From NCBI GenBank assembly GCA_015655375.1, contig JAATFD010000053.1, forward strand, positions 88,024 through 152,023: DNA of 64,000 nt, in the 5' to 3' direction. Positions 1-9,619 of the stretch are shown here, in pieces. How positions within the stretch are numbered: position 1 is the stretch's first letter; each line of letters opens with the position of its first letter. Source of the stretch: Actinomycetales bacterium (GTDB taxonomy: Bacteria > Actinomycetota > Actinomycetes > Actinomycetales > Actinomycetaceae). The position numbers and the translations under genes are program-made. The notes beneath the pieces were generated by a model. It was not told the DNA's origin, ran no database searches, and saw only the letters and a list, made by a program, of their open reading frames with translations.

Positions 1-1
1 C

Positions 2-2977
2 CTGGTGATCTCGCCGTTGCTCGTCACGATGACAGCGGCCGCCTACACCGGCCAGATGCGTGCCCTGACGATCGCATTCTCTCTGTTGTGCCTACCGCAG
101 ATCTTCTTCTACGGCCTGTACAACCTGCTCGGCGAACTCCTCAACGCGCGCGGCGTCTTCGGGCCGTACATGTGGGCGCCCGTCGTCAACAACGTCATCG
201 CGATCGCCGGCCTCGCGGTGTTCATTTCCCTGTGGGGGACGAACTCGAGCGTGCGCTCCGTCGGCTCCTTCACCACCACGCAATTCTGGGTGCTCGCCGG
301 CTCGGCGACACTGGGGGTCGTCTGCCAGGCGGCCGTCCTCGTCCTGCCGATGCGGCGGGCGGGAATCCATCTGCGCCCGGACTTCCATTTCCGCGGGACC
401 TCTTTCGGATCGGCCTCGAAAGTCGCTGGATGGACCTTCGCCACACTGGGCATCAGCCAGCTCGGCGTCCTCTCGACGAACAACCTGGCCGCCCAGGCCG
501 ACGCGTGGGCGCTGCTTCACCCGGAAACGCTCATTGCCGGAAACGCCGCCTACACGACGGCGTTCATGATCTACATGGTCCCCCAGTCGGTCATCTCGGT
601 GTCGTTGGCCACGGCGATCTTCACCCGACTGGCCAATGCCGCCGCCGACCGCGATCACCGGGTCGTCGCGACGAACTATCACCTGGGCGTCCAACTCATC
701 ACGATGTTGTCCCTGCTCTGCGCCGCGATCCTCATCGCCGCCGCGTTCCCGATGATGCAGATCGTGGCGTTCCGATCCAGCCTGGAGATCATCCCCGCCT
801 ATGCGTGGGTCCTCGTCGCCCTGATGCCCGGTGTGGCGTCGACCGGCATGGTGTTGATGAGCCAACGCGTCTTCTTCGCCTACGAGGACGCCAAGCCCGT
901 CTTCCTCATGGGAATCGTGCCGACGATCCTCCAGGTCATCGTCGGCTGGTCGGTCTTCTTCCTGGCCTCCCCCCGATGGTGGGTCGTCGGCGCCGCCCTC
1001 GGAGAGACCGTCTGCCGCCTCGTCCAGGGGTTCATCGCCGTCATCTGGGTGGCACGCAAGAACCACTGGGTCAATCCCGGCCGGATCATCGCCTCCTACC
1101 TGAAGTACTTCGTCGCGGCGCTGGTTGCGCTGGGCGTCGGCCTGATCTGCATCACGCTCGTCGGACCAGTGTCGGACTTCGACTCACGGCTGGTTCGCGT
1201 CCTTGTTTCGTTCCTCAAACTGCTGTTGATCAGCGTCGTCGTCACCGCTTCCTACGTGGGAGCGCTGAGGATCATCGACCCGGAAGGATCGGGGCGCATC
1301 CTCAGCTCGATTGCCACACGCTTGCATCTCACTGCCTTCCTCAGTCGCCTCATGGTGCGGCGCCCGGCATCTGGGCTCGCAGACGGGGATAATGGGGCGA
1401 CGACTGATGGCAGTGGTACGGGGGGTGCAATGGTACGGGGAACGGACGACGAGCTCGGCGAGCCGGACGGAACCCTCAATGACGAGGAACCCACCGACGA
1501 CGAACGCGAAGAATCCGAAGAGGCCACCCGCACCGGCTGGACGATGATCGCGCGGTCGTGGTCGGCCTCCGACCCCACGCACACTGGGGAGTTCCCCGCC
1601 GTGAGGCTGCTGGGGAGCGGGGCCGAGAAGTCCGCACGCCTGCCCACCTTCGACGAGATCCTTCACCCGGGCTCCGCCTCCTCCGGATCGACAGCGGACG
1701 ATTCCACGGACGAGGACGAAGCTGACGTCTCCCCGGACGAGGCGTCGACGTCCGATGTGGATGCGCTGACAGCCTCTGGAGATGCCACCGCGCGGCTCGC
1801 AGCCACCGAGGACGAGGATGCTTCCCCAGCCTTCCCGCCGCCACCGACCGAGGATGATCTCCCGGCCCCCGCCGAGGCACCCGAGGACGAGTCTTCGAAC
1901 ACCGCGACCGACTCCGAACCGCCCGAACCGCCCCTGCCCACCGATGAGGACACAGCGGATTCCTCCGGCACAGAATCGACGTCGAACACCGACACCGAAC
2001 AGTGGATTCCCACTCCCGCCGAGCACCTGGCCCCCGCCGAGACCTGGTCCGAAGCCCTTCACGGCGAGCACGAGCGTGAGATCCGCAGCTGGCGGGAACA
2101 CTCGCCCTCATCCGAGGACGAGGCCGCCGGCACCACCCCGACCTCAACCGACCGGAAAACGGCGATTCCCCCGACACCGGAGCAACTCGGGCCCGCGGAC
2201 ACCACTGAGTGGGTGCCCGGCGCATCCAGCGCCTCGTCCCTGCCTCCGACCACCAGCTCCGGTTCCGGCTCGTCCACACCGACGGAACCGCACCCAGACC
2301 GGGTCGCGGATACGTCCTACCCCAGCGACGGCCACAAGTTCCTCAACCCGACGATTCCCGCTGTCATCCTCGGTGTCCTTCTGGTCGTCTTCGGAGGGGC
2401 CTGGGCGCTCAGGACCGTGTTCTCTCCCTTGTCTGCTGATCCTTTCAGCGAACTGGGAGGATCCTCGAGTTCGGCCTCGCCGTCCCAGAGCGAGGAGTCC
2501 TCCACCGCGGCTTCACCGTCCGGTGAAGCCGCGCAGGCGGCAGCCCCGGCTCCCGAACTGCAGATGCCGGAGGTCTTCCCCTACAAGGACGGAATGGATC
2601 ACCCCGAGCTGGCCACCAACATGGTTGACGGCAACACCGACACCATGTGGCGGTCCTACGAGTATGACAACAACGTCTTCACGAGCACGAACGCGATCAC
2701 GATCCTGCTCCCGTTCAAGGAATCCTCGACGGTGACCGAGATCGACGTCCAGATGGCCGAGGGGACCTCCGGGGGCACGCTCAAGGTGCTCAAGGTCGAC
2801 GACCAGGCGAACCCGCGTGTGGGAACAGAATTGGCCTCCACGACGTTGAGGTCGAACACAGTGATCACACTGGACCAGCCCACCGAGGCCTCCGCGATCT
2901 CGCTGGAGTTCACCTCGCTGCCCACCGATTCGAAAGGCGTCTACCGGGCCTGGATCAGCGAGATCAGCGTCAAATAG
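2..2977 (+). CDS. murJ: Lipid II flippase MurJ (MviN family), 5'-partial, with long linker and discoidin-like C-terminal domain
   Basis: Membrane flippase that moves lipid II, the peptidoglycan precursor, across the membrane. The frame is open to the left edge of the window, so the true start lies outside and the GTG at 5 is not the start. About the first 430 visible residues are hydrophobic helices of the MATE-like MurJ fold. They are followed by ~340 acidic, Ser/Thr/Pro/Glu-rich residues that are probably disordered, one membrane segment ('[17 protein letters not shown]', near residue 790), and a ~125-residue outer domain ('[12 protein letters not shown]') that resembles discoidin/F5-8C folds. 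Actinobacterial MurJ proteins often carry extra C-terminal domains; I see no kinase-like domain here. trxB follows 55 bp downstream. Family call is firm; the discoidin call is by resemblance only. Confidence 0.9.
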   Translation: MVISPLLVTMTAAAYTGQMRALTIAFSLLCLPQIFFYGLYNLLGELLNARGVFGPYMWAPVVNNVIAIAGLAVFISLWGTNSSVRSVGSFTTTQFWVLAGSATLGVVCQAAVLVLPMRRAGIHLRPDFHFRGTSFGSASKVAGWTFATLGISQLGVLSTNNLAAQADAWALLHPETLIAGNAAYTTAFMIYMVPQSVISVSLATAIFTRLANAAADRDHRVVATNYHLGVQLITMLSLLCAAILIAAAFPMMQIVAFRSSLEIIPAYAWVLVALMPGVASTGMVLMSQRVFFAYEDAKPVFLMGIVPTILQVIVGWSVFFLASPRWWVVGAALGETVCRLVQGFIAVIWVARKNHWVNPGRIIASYLKYFVAALVALGVGLICITLVGPVSDFDSRLVRVLVSFLKLLLISVVVTASYVGALRIIDPEGSGRILSSIATRLHLTAFLSRLMVRRPASGLADGDNGATTDGSGTGGAMVRGTDDELGEPDGTLNDEEPTDDEREESEEATRTGWTMIARSWSASDPTHTGEFPAVRLLGSGAEKSARLPTFDEILHPGSASSGSTADDSTDEDEADVSPDEASTSDVDALTASGDATARLAATEDEDASPAFPPPPTEDDLPAPAEAPEDESSNTATDSEPPEPPLPTDEDTADSSGTESTSNTDTEQWIPTPAEHLAPAETWSEALHGEHEREIRSWREHSPSSEDEAAGTTPTSTDRKTAIPPTPEQLGPADTTEWVPGASSASSLPPTTSSGSGSSTPTEPHPDRVADTSYPSDGHKFLNPTIPAVILGVLLVVFGGAWALRTVFSPLSADPFSELGGSSSSASPSQSEESSTAASPSGEAAQAAAPAPELQMPEVFPYKDGMDHPELATNMVDGNTDTMWRSYEYDNNVFTSTNAITILLPFKESSTVTEIDVQMAEGTSGGTLKVLKVDDQANPRVGTELASTTLRSNTVITLDQPTEASAISLEFTSLPTDSKGVYRAWISEISVK

Positions 2978-3032
2978 GGCTGTGGAACCAGCCCGACTTC
3001 CGTCCACTTCGGACAAGAGGAGACATCCACCC

Positions 3033-3971
3033 ATGACTGAGACCACGGTCCACAACGTCGTCATCGTCGGCTCCGGCCCGGCCGGATACACCGCGGCGAT
3101 CTACACGGCGCGCGCGGGCCTGGCACCGATCGTCCTCGCTGGCGCGGTCAGCGCGGGTGGCGCCCTCATGACGACGACCGAGGTCGAGAACTTCCCGGGC
3201 TTCCCCGAGGGCGTCATGGGTCCCGACCTCATGGAGCACCTGCGTGAACAGGCCGAGAAGTTCGGCGCCGAGGTTCGCTTCGACGACGCGACCCAGCTGG
3301 AGCTGACCGGTCCGATCAAGCGTGTCCATATCGACGACGAAGTCCTCGAGGCCCGTACCGTCATTCTCGCGACCGGTTCCGAGTATCGCCACATGGGCGT
3401 CGAGGGCGAGGACCGGCTCTCGGGACGCGGCGTCTCCTATTGTGCGACCTGCGACGGCTTCTTCTTCCGTGACAAGGACCTGGCTGTCATCGGTGGCGGC
3501 GACTCCGCCATGGAGGAGGCCACCTTCCTCACGCGCTTCGCGAACAAGGTCACCGTCGTCCACCGGCGCGATGAACTCCGTGCCTCGAAGGCCATGGCCG
3601 ATCGCGCGGCCGCCGATCCCAAGATCGACTTCGCGTGGAACAGTGCTGTTGGTGAGGTCCTCGGTGGCGACACCGTGACGGGTGTCGAGCTCACGTCGAC
3701 CGTTGACGGGTCGAACTCCGAGCTCCCCGTGGACGGCGTCTTCGTCGCGATCGGCCATATCCCACGTAGCGAGCTCGTGCGCGGTCAGGTCACCATCGAC
3801 GACCAGGGCTTCATCGTCGTCGACGAACCCTCGACCCGCACCAACCTGGAGGGCGTCTTCGCCTGCGGCGATGTCGTCGATCACATCTATCGGCAGGCGA
3901 TCACTGCAGCCGGATCCGGTTGCCGCGCGGCGCTGGACGTCGAACGCTGGCTGGCCGCGCGGGGCAAGTGA
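3033..3971 (+). CDS. trxB: Thioredoxin-disulfide reductase TrxB
   Basis: NADPH-dependent flavoenzyme that reduces thioredoxin in the cytosol; 312 residues, normal for the bacterial low-Mr type. Seen: FAD Rossmann motif '[12 protein letters not shown]' near the N-terminus, redox motif 'CATCDG' near residue 135, NADPH motif '[10 protein letters not shown]', and C-terminal 'GVFACGDV'. The ATG at 3033 is chosen over the ORF-track start at 2982 because 'AGAGGAGA' lies just upstream and the protein then begins directly at '[18 protein letters not shown]'. The stop overlaps the GTG start of the thioredoxin gene (GTGA), so the two are translationally coupled. Confidence 0.97.
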   Translation: MTETTVHNVVIVGSGPAGYTAAIYTARAGLAPIVLAGAVSAGGALMTTTEVENFPGFPEGVMGPDLMEHLREQAEKFGAEVRFDDATQLELTGPIKRVHIDDEVLEARTVILATGSEYRHMGVEGEDRLSGRGVSYCATCDGFFFRDKDLAVIGGGDSAMEEATFLTRFANKVTVVHRRDELRASKAMADRAAADPKIDFAWNSAVGEVLGGDTVTGVELTSTVDGSNSELPVDGVFVAIGHIPRSELVRGQVTIDDQGFIVVDEPSTRTNLEGVFACGDVVDHIYRQAITAAGSGCRAALDVERWLAARGK

Positions 3972-4402
3972 GCGGAGCGCACGCTTCGTCGTCCCGACAC
4001 AACGCTCCCGACGAGCCGTCCCTCGGCCGCGTCCGTGCCGTGACGCCCGACGAATTGAACCGGATCTCCCGAACCTCCAGCCTGCCGGTCCTCGTCGCCC
4101 ATTGGGCGCCATGGGCCCGTCCGTGCGCCCAGATGAGCCCGCTCCTCGACGAGGTCGCCCGTGAGTGGGACGGACGCACGCATGTCCTGTCGGTGGACGT
4201 GGCCGCCCATCCCGGCGCCGCTCGCGCCGCCGACGTGACCCGGATCCCCACGGTCATCCTCTTCGTGGGCGGTCACGAGGTGGTCCGTCACGTGGGCGCC
4301 TGTCCGAAGCACGACCTGATCGACCTGCTCCTGGCCGGCGGCGCGTCCTCGTCGACGAGAACACCTCCACATACCGGCGCACCGCGCCCACCCGCAGCCT
4401 GA
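3968..4402 (+). CDS. Thioredoxin-fold protein with degenerate active site (A-R-P-C instead of C-G-P-C)
   Basis: Thioredoxin-fold protein, 144 residues, coupled to trxB by a GTGA overlap; the GTG at 3968 is chosen for that reason. The fold is recognisable from '[19 protein letters not shown]' and the cis-proline stretch '[11 protein letters not shown]'. The canonical motif is WCGPC; here the DNA reads TGG GCC CGT CCG TGC, so the N-terminal, nucleophilic cysteine is alanine and only the second cysteine remains. It cannot act as an ordinary dithiol reductase by itself. The Pro/Thr-rich tail after ~residue 125 looks disordered. It may be a monothiol or chaperone-like thioredoxin; TrxB's real partner would then lie elsewhere in the genome (inference). 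Confidence 0.85.
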   Translation: MSGAHASSSRHNAPDEPSLGRVRAVTPDELNRISRTSSLPVLVAHWAPWARPCAQMSPLLDEVAREWDGRTHVLSVDVAAHPGAARAADVTRIPTVILFVGGHEVVRHVGACPKHDLIDLLLAGGASSSTRTPPHTGAPRPPAA

Positions 4403-4548
4403 CCCGGTCCCCGGTGCACCCGAGTCGTGCCACCGTCCACACCCTGTGTGGTGGCACACTTGATCTACGGTCCGCACAGAATCCGGGCCACTGCCCTGCG
4501 CACCGACATCGCGGTGGCCGGAGCACGACACCAGACAGGAAGGGTCCC

Positions 4549-5880
4549 GTGAGCGATACACCTCGCCGTCCGGGCGACAACACACAGGGAAACAGACTCG
4601 ATCCATGGTTCGACGCCTACGCCGAACGAGCTCACAACCTGCGAGCCTCCGAGATCCGAGCTCTTTTCTCCGTCGTGTCACGCCCCGAGGTGGTGTCGCT
4701 GGCCGGCGGAATGCCGAACCTCAAGGATCTGCCCCTTCCCCGCCTGGCGGACACGGCCCACAAGCTGATTCTCGACCACGGTGCTCAAGCTCTCCAGTAC
4801 GGCTCCGGCCAGGGCTGGGAGATCCTGCGCGACCAACTCGTCGATGTCATGACCTATGACGGCATCACCGGTGCCGACCCCGACGACATCGTCGTGACGA
4901 CCGGCTCGCAACAGGCCCTCGATCTCATGGCCGAGCTGTTCATCGACGCCGGTGACGTCGTGCTGGCGGAGTCGCCCTCCTACGTGGGCGCGCTGGGGTG
5001 CTTCCGGGCTCGCCAGGCCGATGTCGTCCACGTTGATCTTGACGAGGACGGCCTCGTTCCCGAGTCTCTCGAGCACACCATTCGTGGGCTCAAGGCTCAG
5101 GGTCGCGCTGTCAAGTTCCTCTATACGATCCCGAACTTCCAGAATCCCGCTGGTGTGACTCTCTCCGAAGAACGTCGACCGATCATCGCCGACATCTGCC
5201 TGCGCGAGCATGTCCTCATTCTCGAGGACAATCCCTACGGACTGCTCGGCTTCGACTCCGATCCGCTGCCGGCTCTCAAGTCGTACTCCCCCGAGGGGGT
5301 CGTCTATCTCGGCTCGGTCTCGAAGATGTTCGCTCCCGGCATGCGCATCGGCTGGGCCTTCGCGCCCCACGCCATCCGCGACAAGCTCATCCTGGCGTCC
5401 GAGGCCGCAATTCTCTCGCCCACGATGTTCGGTCAGATGTTCCTCTCGCAATATCTGGCGGACTACGACTGGTACGGGCAGGTCAAGTCCTTCCGGTCGA
5501 TGTACCACGAACGCTGTGAGGCCATGCTCGGTGCCTTGGCCGAGTACATGCCGGACTGTTCATGGACGACGCCGAGCGGCGGCTTCTACACCTGGGTCCG
5601 ATTGCCCGACGGCCTCGACGCGAAGTCGATGCTCCCCCGTGCGGTGAAGGCCCAAGTCGCCTACGTCTCCGGAACGGCCTTCTACTATGACGGCCGCGGC
5701 GCGGACCATATGCGCCTGTCCTTCTGCTTCCCTTCACCTGAAGAGATCCGCGAGGGCGTGCGCCGCCTGGCAAGCGTCGTCAATGCTGAGAAGGATCTGG
5801 TGGAGATGTTCGGCGCGGGATTTGTGCCCCTCGACGGCCACCACGACGGTCCTGCCACCCCTTCCTCATCCGCCCACTGA
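4549..5880 (+). CDS. PLP-dependent aminotransferase, fold type I (MocR/LysN 2-aminoadipate-type)
   Basis: Class I/II aminotransferase of 443 residues. Typical elements are visible: 'SLAGGMPN' near the N-terminus, 'TTGSQQALDLMAELF' before the cofactor pocket, 'YTIPNFQNPAGV', 'LEDNPYG', and 'YLGSVSKMFAPGMRIGW', whose Lys should bind PLP. No N-terminal GntR DNA-binding domain is present, so this is the catalytic-only form, like LysN/ARO8-type enzymes. The GTG at 4549 is preceded by 'AGGAAGGG', which decides against the longer ORF-track start. The next gene, a D-Ala-D-Ala ligase-like protein, is 19 bp downstream, suggesting co-transcription. Substrate unknown: aromatic, branched-chain or 2-aminoadipate-type. 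Confidence 0.9.
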   Translation: MSDTPRRPGDNTQGNRLDPWFDAYAERAHNLRASEIRALFSVVSRPEVVSLAGGMPNLKDLPLPRLADTAHKLILDHGAQALQYGSGQGWEILRDQLVDVMTYDGITGADPDDIVVTTGSQQALDLMAELFIDAGDVVLAESPSYVGALGCFRARQADVVHVDLDEDGLVPESLEHTIRGLKAQGRAVKFLYTIPNFQNPAGVTLSEERRPIIADICLREHVLILEDNPYGLLGFDSDPLPALKSYSPEGVVYLGSVSKMFAPGMRIGWAFAPHAIRDKLILASEAAILSPTMFGQMFLSQYLADYDWYGQVKSFRSMYHERCEAMLGALAEYMPDCSWTTPSGGFYTWVRLPDGLDAKSMLPRAVKAQVAYVSGTAFYYDGRGADHMRLSFCFPSPEEIREGVRRLASVVNAEKDLVEMFGAGFVPLDGHHDGPATPSSSAH

Positions 5881-5899
5881 GCCCGACCTGGAGAAAGCC

Positions 5900-6916
5900 A
5901 TGACCAATACCTCCCGAGTCCTCATCATCGCCGGTGGCCTCACCCACGAGCGCGACGTGTCGATGCGTTCGGGCCGCCGCGTGGCCAACGTGCTCCAACA
6001 GGCGGGCCGGGAGGTCGTGGTCTGCGAGCTCAATCCCGCGTTGCTCGATCAGATCGCTCGATTCAGGCCCGACGTGATCTGGCCGCTGGTCCACGGCTCG
6101 GTGGGTGAGGATGGTTCACTCCAGGCCCTTCTCGAGGGCCTGGATGTGCCCTTCGTCGGATCGAACTCGGTGCAGTCGATGCTCGCCTCCAACAAGCCGA
6201 CCGCCAAGGGTCTGCTGGCGGCAGCGGGCATCGATACCCCCGGATGGGTCACGCTGCCCCAGTCGCTGTTCCGGCAGCTGGGCACAACCCAGGTCCTCGC
6301 GGCGTTGGAGCCGACGCTGTCCTTCCCGGTCGTCGTCAAGCCGACCGACGGAGGCTCGGCCCTCGGGATCTCGCGCGCGTTAGATGCTGAAGAACTACGG
6401 TCGGCGATGGTCGACGCCTTCGCCTATGGCGAGCGTGTGATGATCGAGCAGTTCGTCCCCGGTCACGAGGTCACTATCAGCATCATCGACCTCGAGGACG
6501 GTCCCATAGCGCTTCCGCCGGTGGAGATCGTCACCGACGACGGCGACTACAACTACGACGCCCGCTACACCACCGACACGGCGCAGTACTTCGTTCCCGC
6601 TCGACTTTCCGGCAACGAGGCCGCCGACGTCAGCCTCGTTGCCCTCGAGGCCCATCGCATCCTGGGACTCCGGCATCTGTCCCGCATTGATTTCATCGTT
6701 GACGCACAGGGAACACCCTGGTTCATCGACGCCAACGTCGCTCCGGGCATGACCGACACATCCTTGCTCCCCCTGGCAGCCGACGCCTCCGGATCGTTCG
6801 CCCGGACCTGCACGGACATCGTCGATTTCGCCGCGGCAGACCGAGAGCCCGTGGCGCTTTCGGCACCCGTTGACACGGACGCGAAATCAGAGTCCGAGGA
6901 CTGGCCAGAGCTCTGA
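5900..6916 (+). CDS. D-alanine--D-alanine ligase family ATP-grasp protein
   Basis: ATP-grasp enzyme of 338 residues resembling D-Ala-D-Ala ligase. Seen: 'GGLTHERDVSMRSGRRV' (the Ddl GGxSxEHxVS region in altered form), 'HGSVGEDGSLQALLEG', 'VVKPTDGGSALGIS' and 'FIDANVAPGMTDTSLLP' (the canonical ligase has NTxPG(M/L)T). ATG at 5900 sits nine bases after 'GGAGAAAG'. The altered HE(H)xVS and N-T-P-G motifs, and its place after an aminotransferase rather than in a cell-wall cluster, leave open a related dipeptide or amino-acid ligase. Convergent with the HAD gene, only 2 bp apart. Family sure; exact substrate not. Confidence 0.8.
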   Translation: MTNTSRVLIIAGGLTHERDVSMRSGRRVANVLQQAGREVVVCELNPALLDQIARFRPDVIWPLVHGSVGEDGSLQALLEGLDVPFVGSNSVQSMLASNKPTAKGLLAAAGIDTPGWVTLPQSLFRQLGTTQVLAALEPTLSFPVVVKPTDGGSALGISRALDAEELRSAMVDAFAYGERVMIEQFVPGHEVTISIIDLEDGPIALPPVEIVTDDGDYNYDARYTTDTAQYFVPARLSGNEAADVSLVALEAHRILGLRHLSRIDFIVDAQGTPWFIDANVAPGMTDTSLLPLAADASGSFARTCTDIVDFAAADREPVALSAPVDTDAKSESEDWPEL

Positions 6917-6918
6917 AG

Positions 6919-7572
6919 TCAGGCTGCGGTGGCGGATATGAGGATTCCCCGGTCGATCAGCTCGGTTCCCACTTCCTCCGCACCGGTCCACTGAAGGGTC
7001 GTCATGCCCGCCAGTTCCGCCGCACGAAGATTGGGAGCGCGGTCGTCGATGAAGAGGATCCGCTGCGCTGGCACCCCGATAGCCTCGGTACCCGCTCGAT
7101 AGATCGCCTGGCTCGGCTTGGCGGTTCCCAGCGGTCCCGAAAACGTGAAGCTCTCAAAGAGTTCACGTGCCCATCGCTGCGACTCCACCGCATTGGCAAC
7201 GGCAACCGGTGCATTTGAGAGAATCCCCAAGCGCTTCGTGGCATGCAACTGGTGTGCCACAGCGACCGCTCCGGGATCGGGAGTCTCGAAGCGAGACGTA
7301 TCCTCGACAACCAACGAGTGCAGCGTGACGTCGTCGATCTCCCCGAGCCCGCAGTCCCCCGCCACCCGGTTCCAGAACTCGCGATCATCAAGACCAATGT
7401 CATAGGAATCCCGATGGAACCAAATCGCGTGATCGACCAACTCAACGGCATCCGCAGCGCTGGGATCCAGACCGAGCAAACGCGCGATCCGGCTGGGATC
7501 CGGGCGGCTGGTGACCAGCACTCCTCCAACATCGAAGAGGATCGCCTGAATGTCGTCCTCACCACCACTCAT
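6919..7572 (-). CDS. HAD-superfamily hydrolase (subfamily IA)
   Basis: Haloacid dehalogenase-like phosphatase, 217 residues. Motif I is 'ILFDVGGVLV' (nucleophilic Asp present, second Asp replaced by Gly as in YihX-like members), with 'GILSNAP' as motif II and 'ILFIDDRAPNLRAAELAGM' as motif IV. Start ATG at 7572 ('MSGGEDDIQAILFDV') is chosen because the ORF-track extension upstream is Arg-rich and low quality. Lies on the same strand as parB but 391 bp beyond it, so it probably has its own promoter. Substrate unknown. Confidence 0.85.
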   Translation of the reverse strand: MSGGEDDIQAILFDVGGVLVTSRPDPSRIARLLGLDPSAADAVELVDHAIWFHRDSYDIGLDDREFWNRVAGDCGLGEIDDVTLHSLVVEDTSRFETPDPGAVAVAHQLHATKRLGILSNAPVAVANAVESQRWARELFESFTFSGPLGTAKPSQAIYRAGTEAIGVPAQRILFIDDRAPNLRAAELAGMTTLQWTGAEEVGTELIDRGILISATAA

Positions 7573-7963
7573 GGGTCCAACCCCTGTCCTGACGCCCGTT
7601 GTCGGCGCGTGTCGTTCTTTGTCAGCGTCCACCACCCTGCGCGGCGGATGGCCTCCGACGACTATCGAACTCGACCGTCGTCGCAAGCTTCCGTCCCTAT
7701 TGTGGCTGCTAGGTCATCTCCGCACACGGTGCTGTGATCAGTCACACCCAGCCAGGACGGTGGCTCCGGACACATGGTCCGACTGATTGACCAACAAACG
7801 GGCTTCAAGCAGCCTGACCCGACGGAAGAGAACCCCTGGGCCCACGGGTGTTGAGCGGAAGCTGACGGCCTGGATCGGATCAGTGTTTCACGTGGAACAA
7901 TCCGGCGACATCTCGCCCCGAGAAGCCTCGAATCACCTCCGGTATTCGCCTGGTTCGCAGCGT
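7573..7963. other. Intergenic region parB / HAD gene
   Basis: No convincing gene is seen; the ORF-track entries here are low-complexity shadows. The only recognisable element is the near-perfect parS at 7884-7899. The segment must contain the promoter of the leftward HAD gene, but no clear -35/-10 pair was found. Confidence 0.5.
7884..7899. promoter_or_regulatory. parS: parS-like site (one mismatch)
   Basis: TGTTTCACGTGGAACA differs from the universal bacterial parS TGTTTCACGTGAAACA at one base in the right arm. Located ~65 bp past the parB stop codon. ParB would be expected to nucleate here, probably more weakly than at the two perfect sites. Confidence 0.85.
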
Positions 7964-9430
7964 TCAATCCTTCGGAAGGCCGCCTTCGAACAGTCCCGCC
8001 AGCCGCCGCAGGTCATCATGGCCCGCGAACTCAATGACGATCCGGCCTTTCGTCCGCCCTTCGCTGATGGTCACACGCGTGTCGTAGGCCTCCGACAACT
8101 GCGCGACCAGGCTTTCTCCCAGCGGAGATGTCGCTCGAGAACCACGCGCCCGCCGGGTCGGCGCCCGCCGGGCTTGTCCCAGGCGCACAAGCTCCTCCGT
8201 CGTCCGTACCGACAAACCCTCGGAGACAATACGGTCCGCCAGAAGTTCCATCTCTTCGTTCGTGCCGAGAGCCAACAAGGCCCGCGCATGGCCCGCCGAA
8301 ATGACTCCCGCGGCGACCTTCCGCTGGACACTCGGTGGAAGCCTCAACAGGCGCAGCGTATTGGCGATCTGAGGACGAGACCTCGCGATGCGCTGCGACA
8401 GCTCTTCCTGAGTCGCGCCAAAATCGACCATGAGCTGCTGATACGCCGATGCTTCTTCGAGAGGGTTCAACTGCGCACGGTGGAGATTCTCCAACAGCGC
8501 ATCCCTCAGTAAGTCGGAGTCTTCCGTCCGCCGCACAATCGCTGGAATCCGCTCGAGCCCGGCGTCCTCGGACGCGCGAAGACGACGCTCACCCATGATC
8601 AACTCATAGCGCGCCTCCGGCCTCTCTTCCAGCGCGGTTCGGAGCGCCTCCGACGGAGTCTCCTCAACATCGATCGGCCGAACAACAATCGGTTGCAACA
8701 CACCGACTTGCGCAACCGATGCCGTCAGCTCTGCGAGTTCGTCCTCGTCAAAGACCTGACGGGGTTGCCGTGTGTTCGGAATGATCCAGTCGATCGGGAT
8801 CTCGGCGAATGTCGCGCCCGGAACGCTGACCAAGCCTCCCGAGACCGTCGTCGTCCCAGTCCCGTCAGAGCCACCCGTCGTGGCGGCGTCCGCGCCGCGC
8901 GCCGATTCCTCCGTCCCTCTCCCGGCATTCTGCCCGCCAACCAAACCCGCAGCATCACCTGAACGCCCGGCCCCCGATGCTCCCTGCGCCTTCCGGCCAC
9001 CCGAATCCCCGAACGTCGGTGTCGGTGTTTCACGTGAAACATCTGGCATCGTCACACCAGACGTTTTCCCTTCTGCCGTCCGCGAGGGAGGTGCGGTCTT
9101 CCGCTGCCCCCGGACTGCTCCGGCAGTCTCCTCCTGTGACCGCTGACGCGATGGTCGGGGAGTGAGCAGTTCACGTGCCGACCCGCCCCGTTCATGCACA
9201 CCGCCCTCGTCGTGCCGCGCGGGGAACAGAACGTCGAGCGGACGCGCCGCCAGCACCTCGCGCTCATCCTCAGCCTCTGGGATCAAGGCCGCCAAGCCGC
9301 GTCCCAACCCACCATGACGTGGCCTCTTCGACCGAGTCGGTTGAACCGAAGCCTCTGTTCCGACCTTCTCCGTATCCTCCACCTTCGTGGACCGACTCTT
9401 CGTCTGCCCGCCGCTCCGCTTGGCTGCCAT
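7964..9430 (-). CDS. parB: Chromosome partitioning protein ParB with extended N-terminal linker
   Basis: CTPase and site-specific DNA-binding protein that loads at parS and, with ParA, segregates origins. Seen: basic N-terminal ParA-contact motif 'GGLGRGLAALIP', the ParB/Spo0J core 'NTRQPRQVFDEDELAELTASVAQVG', the CTP-binding 'GERRLRASEDAG' and 'ENLHRAQLNPLEEA', then the HTH region and a C-terminal dimer domain. About 488 residues, well above the usual 290-380, because ~120 Gly/Ala/Arg/Thr-rich residues separate the N-terminal motif from the core. A perfect parS is embedded in the DNA coding for this linker ('DVSRET'). ATG at 9430 follows 'GAGGACGGAG'; the longer ORF-track start at 9451 is possible. 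Confidence 0.95.
   Translation of the reverse strand: MAAKRSGGQTKSRSTKVEDTEKVGTEASVQPTRSKRPRHGGLGRGLAALIPEAEDEREVLAARPLDVLFPARHDEGGVHERGGSARELLTPRPSRQRSQEETAGAVRGQRKTAPPSRTAEGKTSGVTMPDVSRETPTPTFGDSGGRKAQGASGAGRSGDAAGLVGGQNAGRGTEESARGADAATTGGSDGTGTTTVSGGLVSVPGATFAEIPIDWIIPNTRQPRQVFDEDELAELTASVAQVGVLQPIVVRPIDVEETPSEALRTALEERPEARYELIMGERRLRASEDAGLERIPAIVRRTEDSDLLRDALLENLHRAQLNPLEEASAYQQLMVDFGATQEELSQRIARSRPQIANTLRLLRLPPSVQRKVAAGVISAGHARALLALGTNEEMELLADRIVSEGLSVRTTEELVRLGQARRAPTRRARGSRATSPLGESLVAQLSEAYDTRVTISEGRTKGRIVIEFAGHDDLRRLAGLFEGGLPKD
9026..9041. promoter_or_regulatory. parS: parS site inside the parB coding sequence
   Basis: Perfect 16-bp palindrome TGTTTCACGTGAAACA, read through in the parB frame as '..DVSRET..'. 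It lies in the part encoding the long linker between the ParA-contact motif and the ParB core domain. Confidence 0.95.
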
Positions 9431-9574
9431 GAGCTCCGTCCTCATCTCCAACGCGCCAACCAGCGCGTTGCCACCGCGTGTTCCACTGGTCCAGCACGAT
9501 CAAGCTCGCGCCAAGTCCATCAGCGTCCGATCGTGCCGACCGCGACCTCCACGACTCTCGTCCCTCACGCCGAT

Positions 9575-9590
9575 TGTTTCACGTGAAACA
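9575..9590. promoter_or_regulatory. parS: parS site between parA and parB
   Basis: Perfect 16-bp parS TGTTTCACGTGAAACA in the 189-bp gap between the parA stop and the parB start. ParB spreading from here could also influence parB expression (inference). Confidence 0.96.
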
Positions 9591-9619
9591 TCCCGAGCGA
9601 TACATGCTGGAGCGCGAAC

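Noticed and set aside
92-1066. Long minus-strand ORF opposite murJ
   Set aside because: Low-complexity Asp/Arg/Gly/His-rich shadow of a GC-rich gene; no domain signal.
4678-5508. Minus-strand ORF opposite the aminotransferase
   Set aside because: Antisense shadow; the plus frame carries all aminotransferase motifs.
9163-9178. Possible fourth parS near 'AGTTCACGTGCC'
   Set aside because: Only the central CACGTG and a few flanking bases match; too degenerate.
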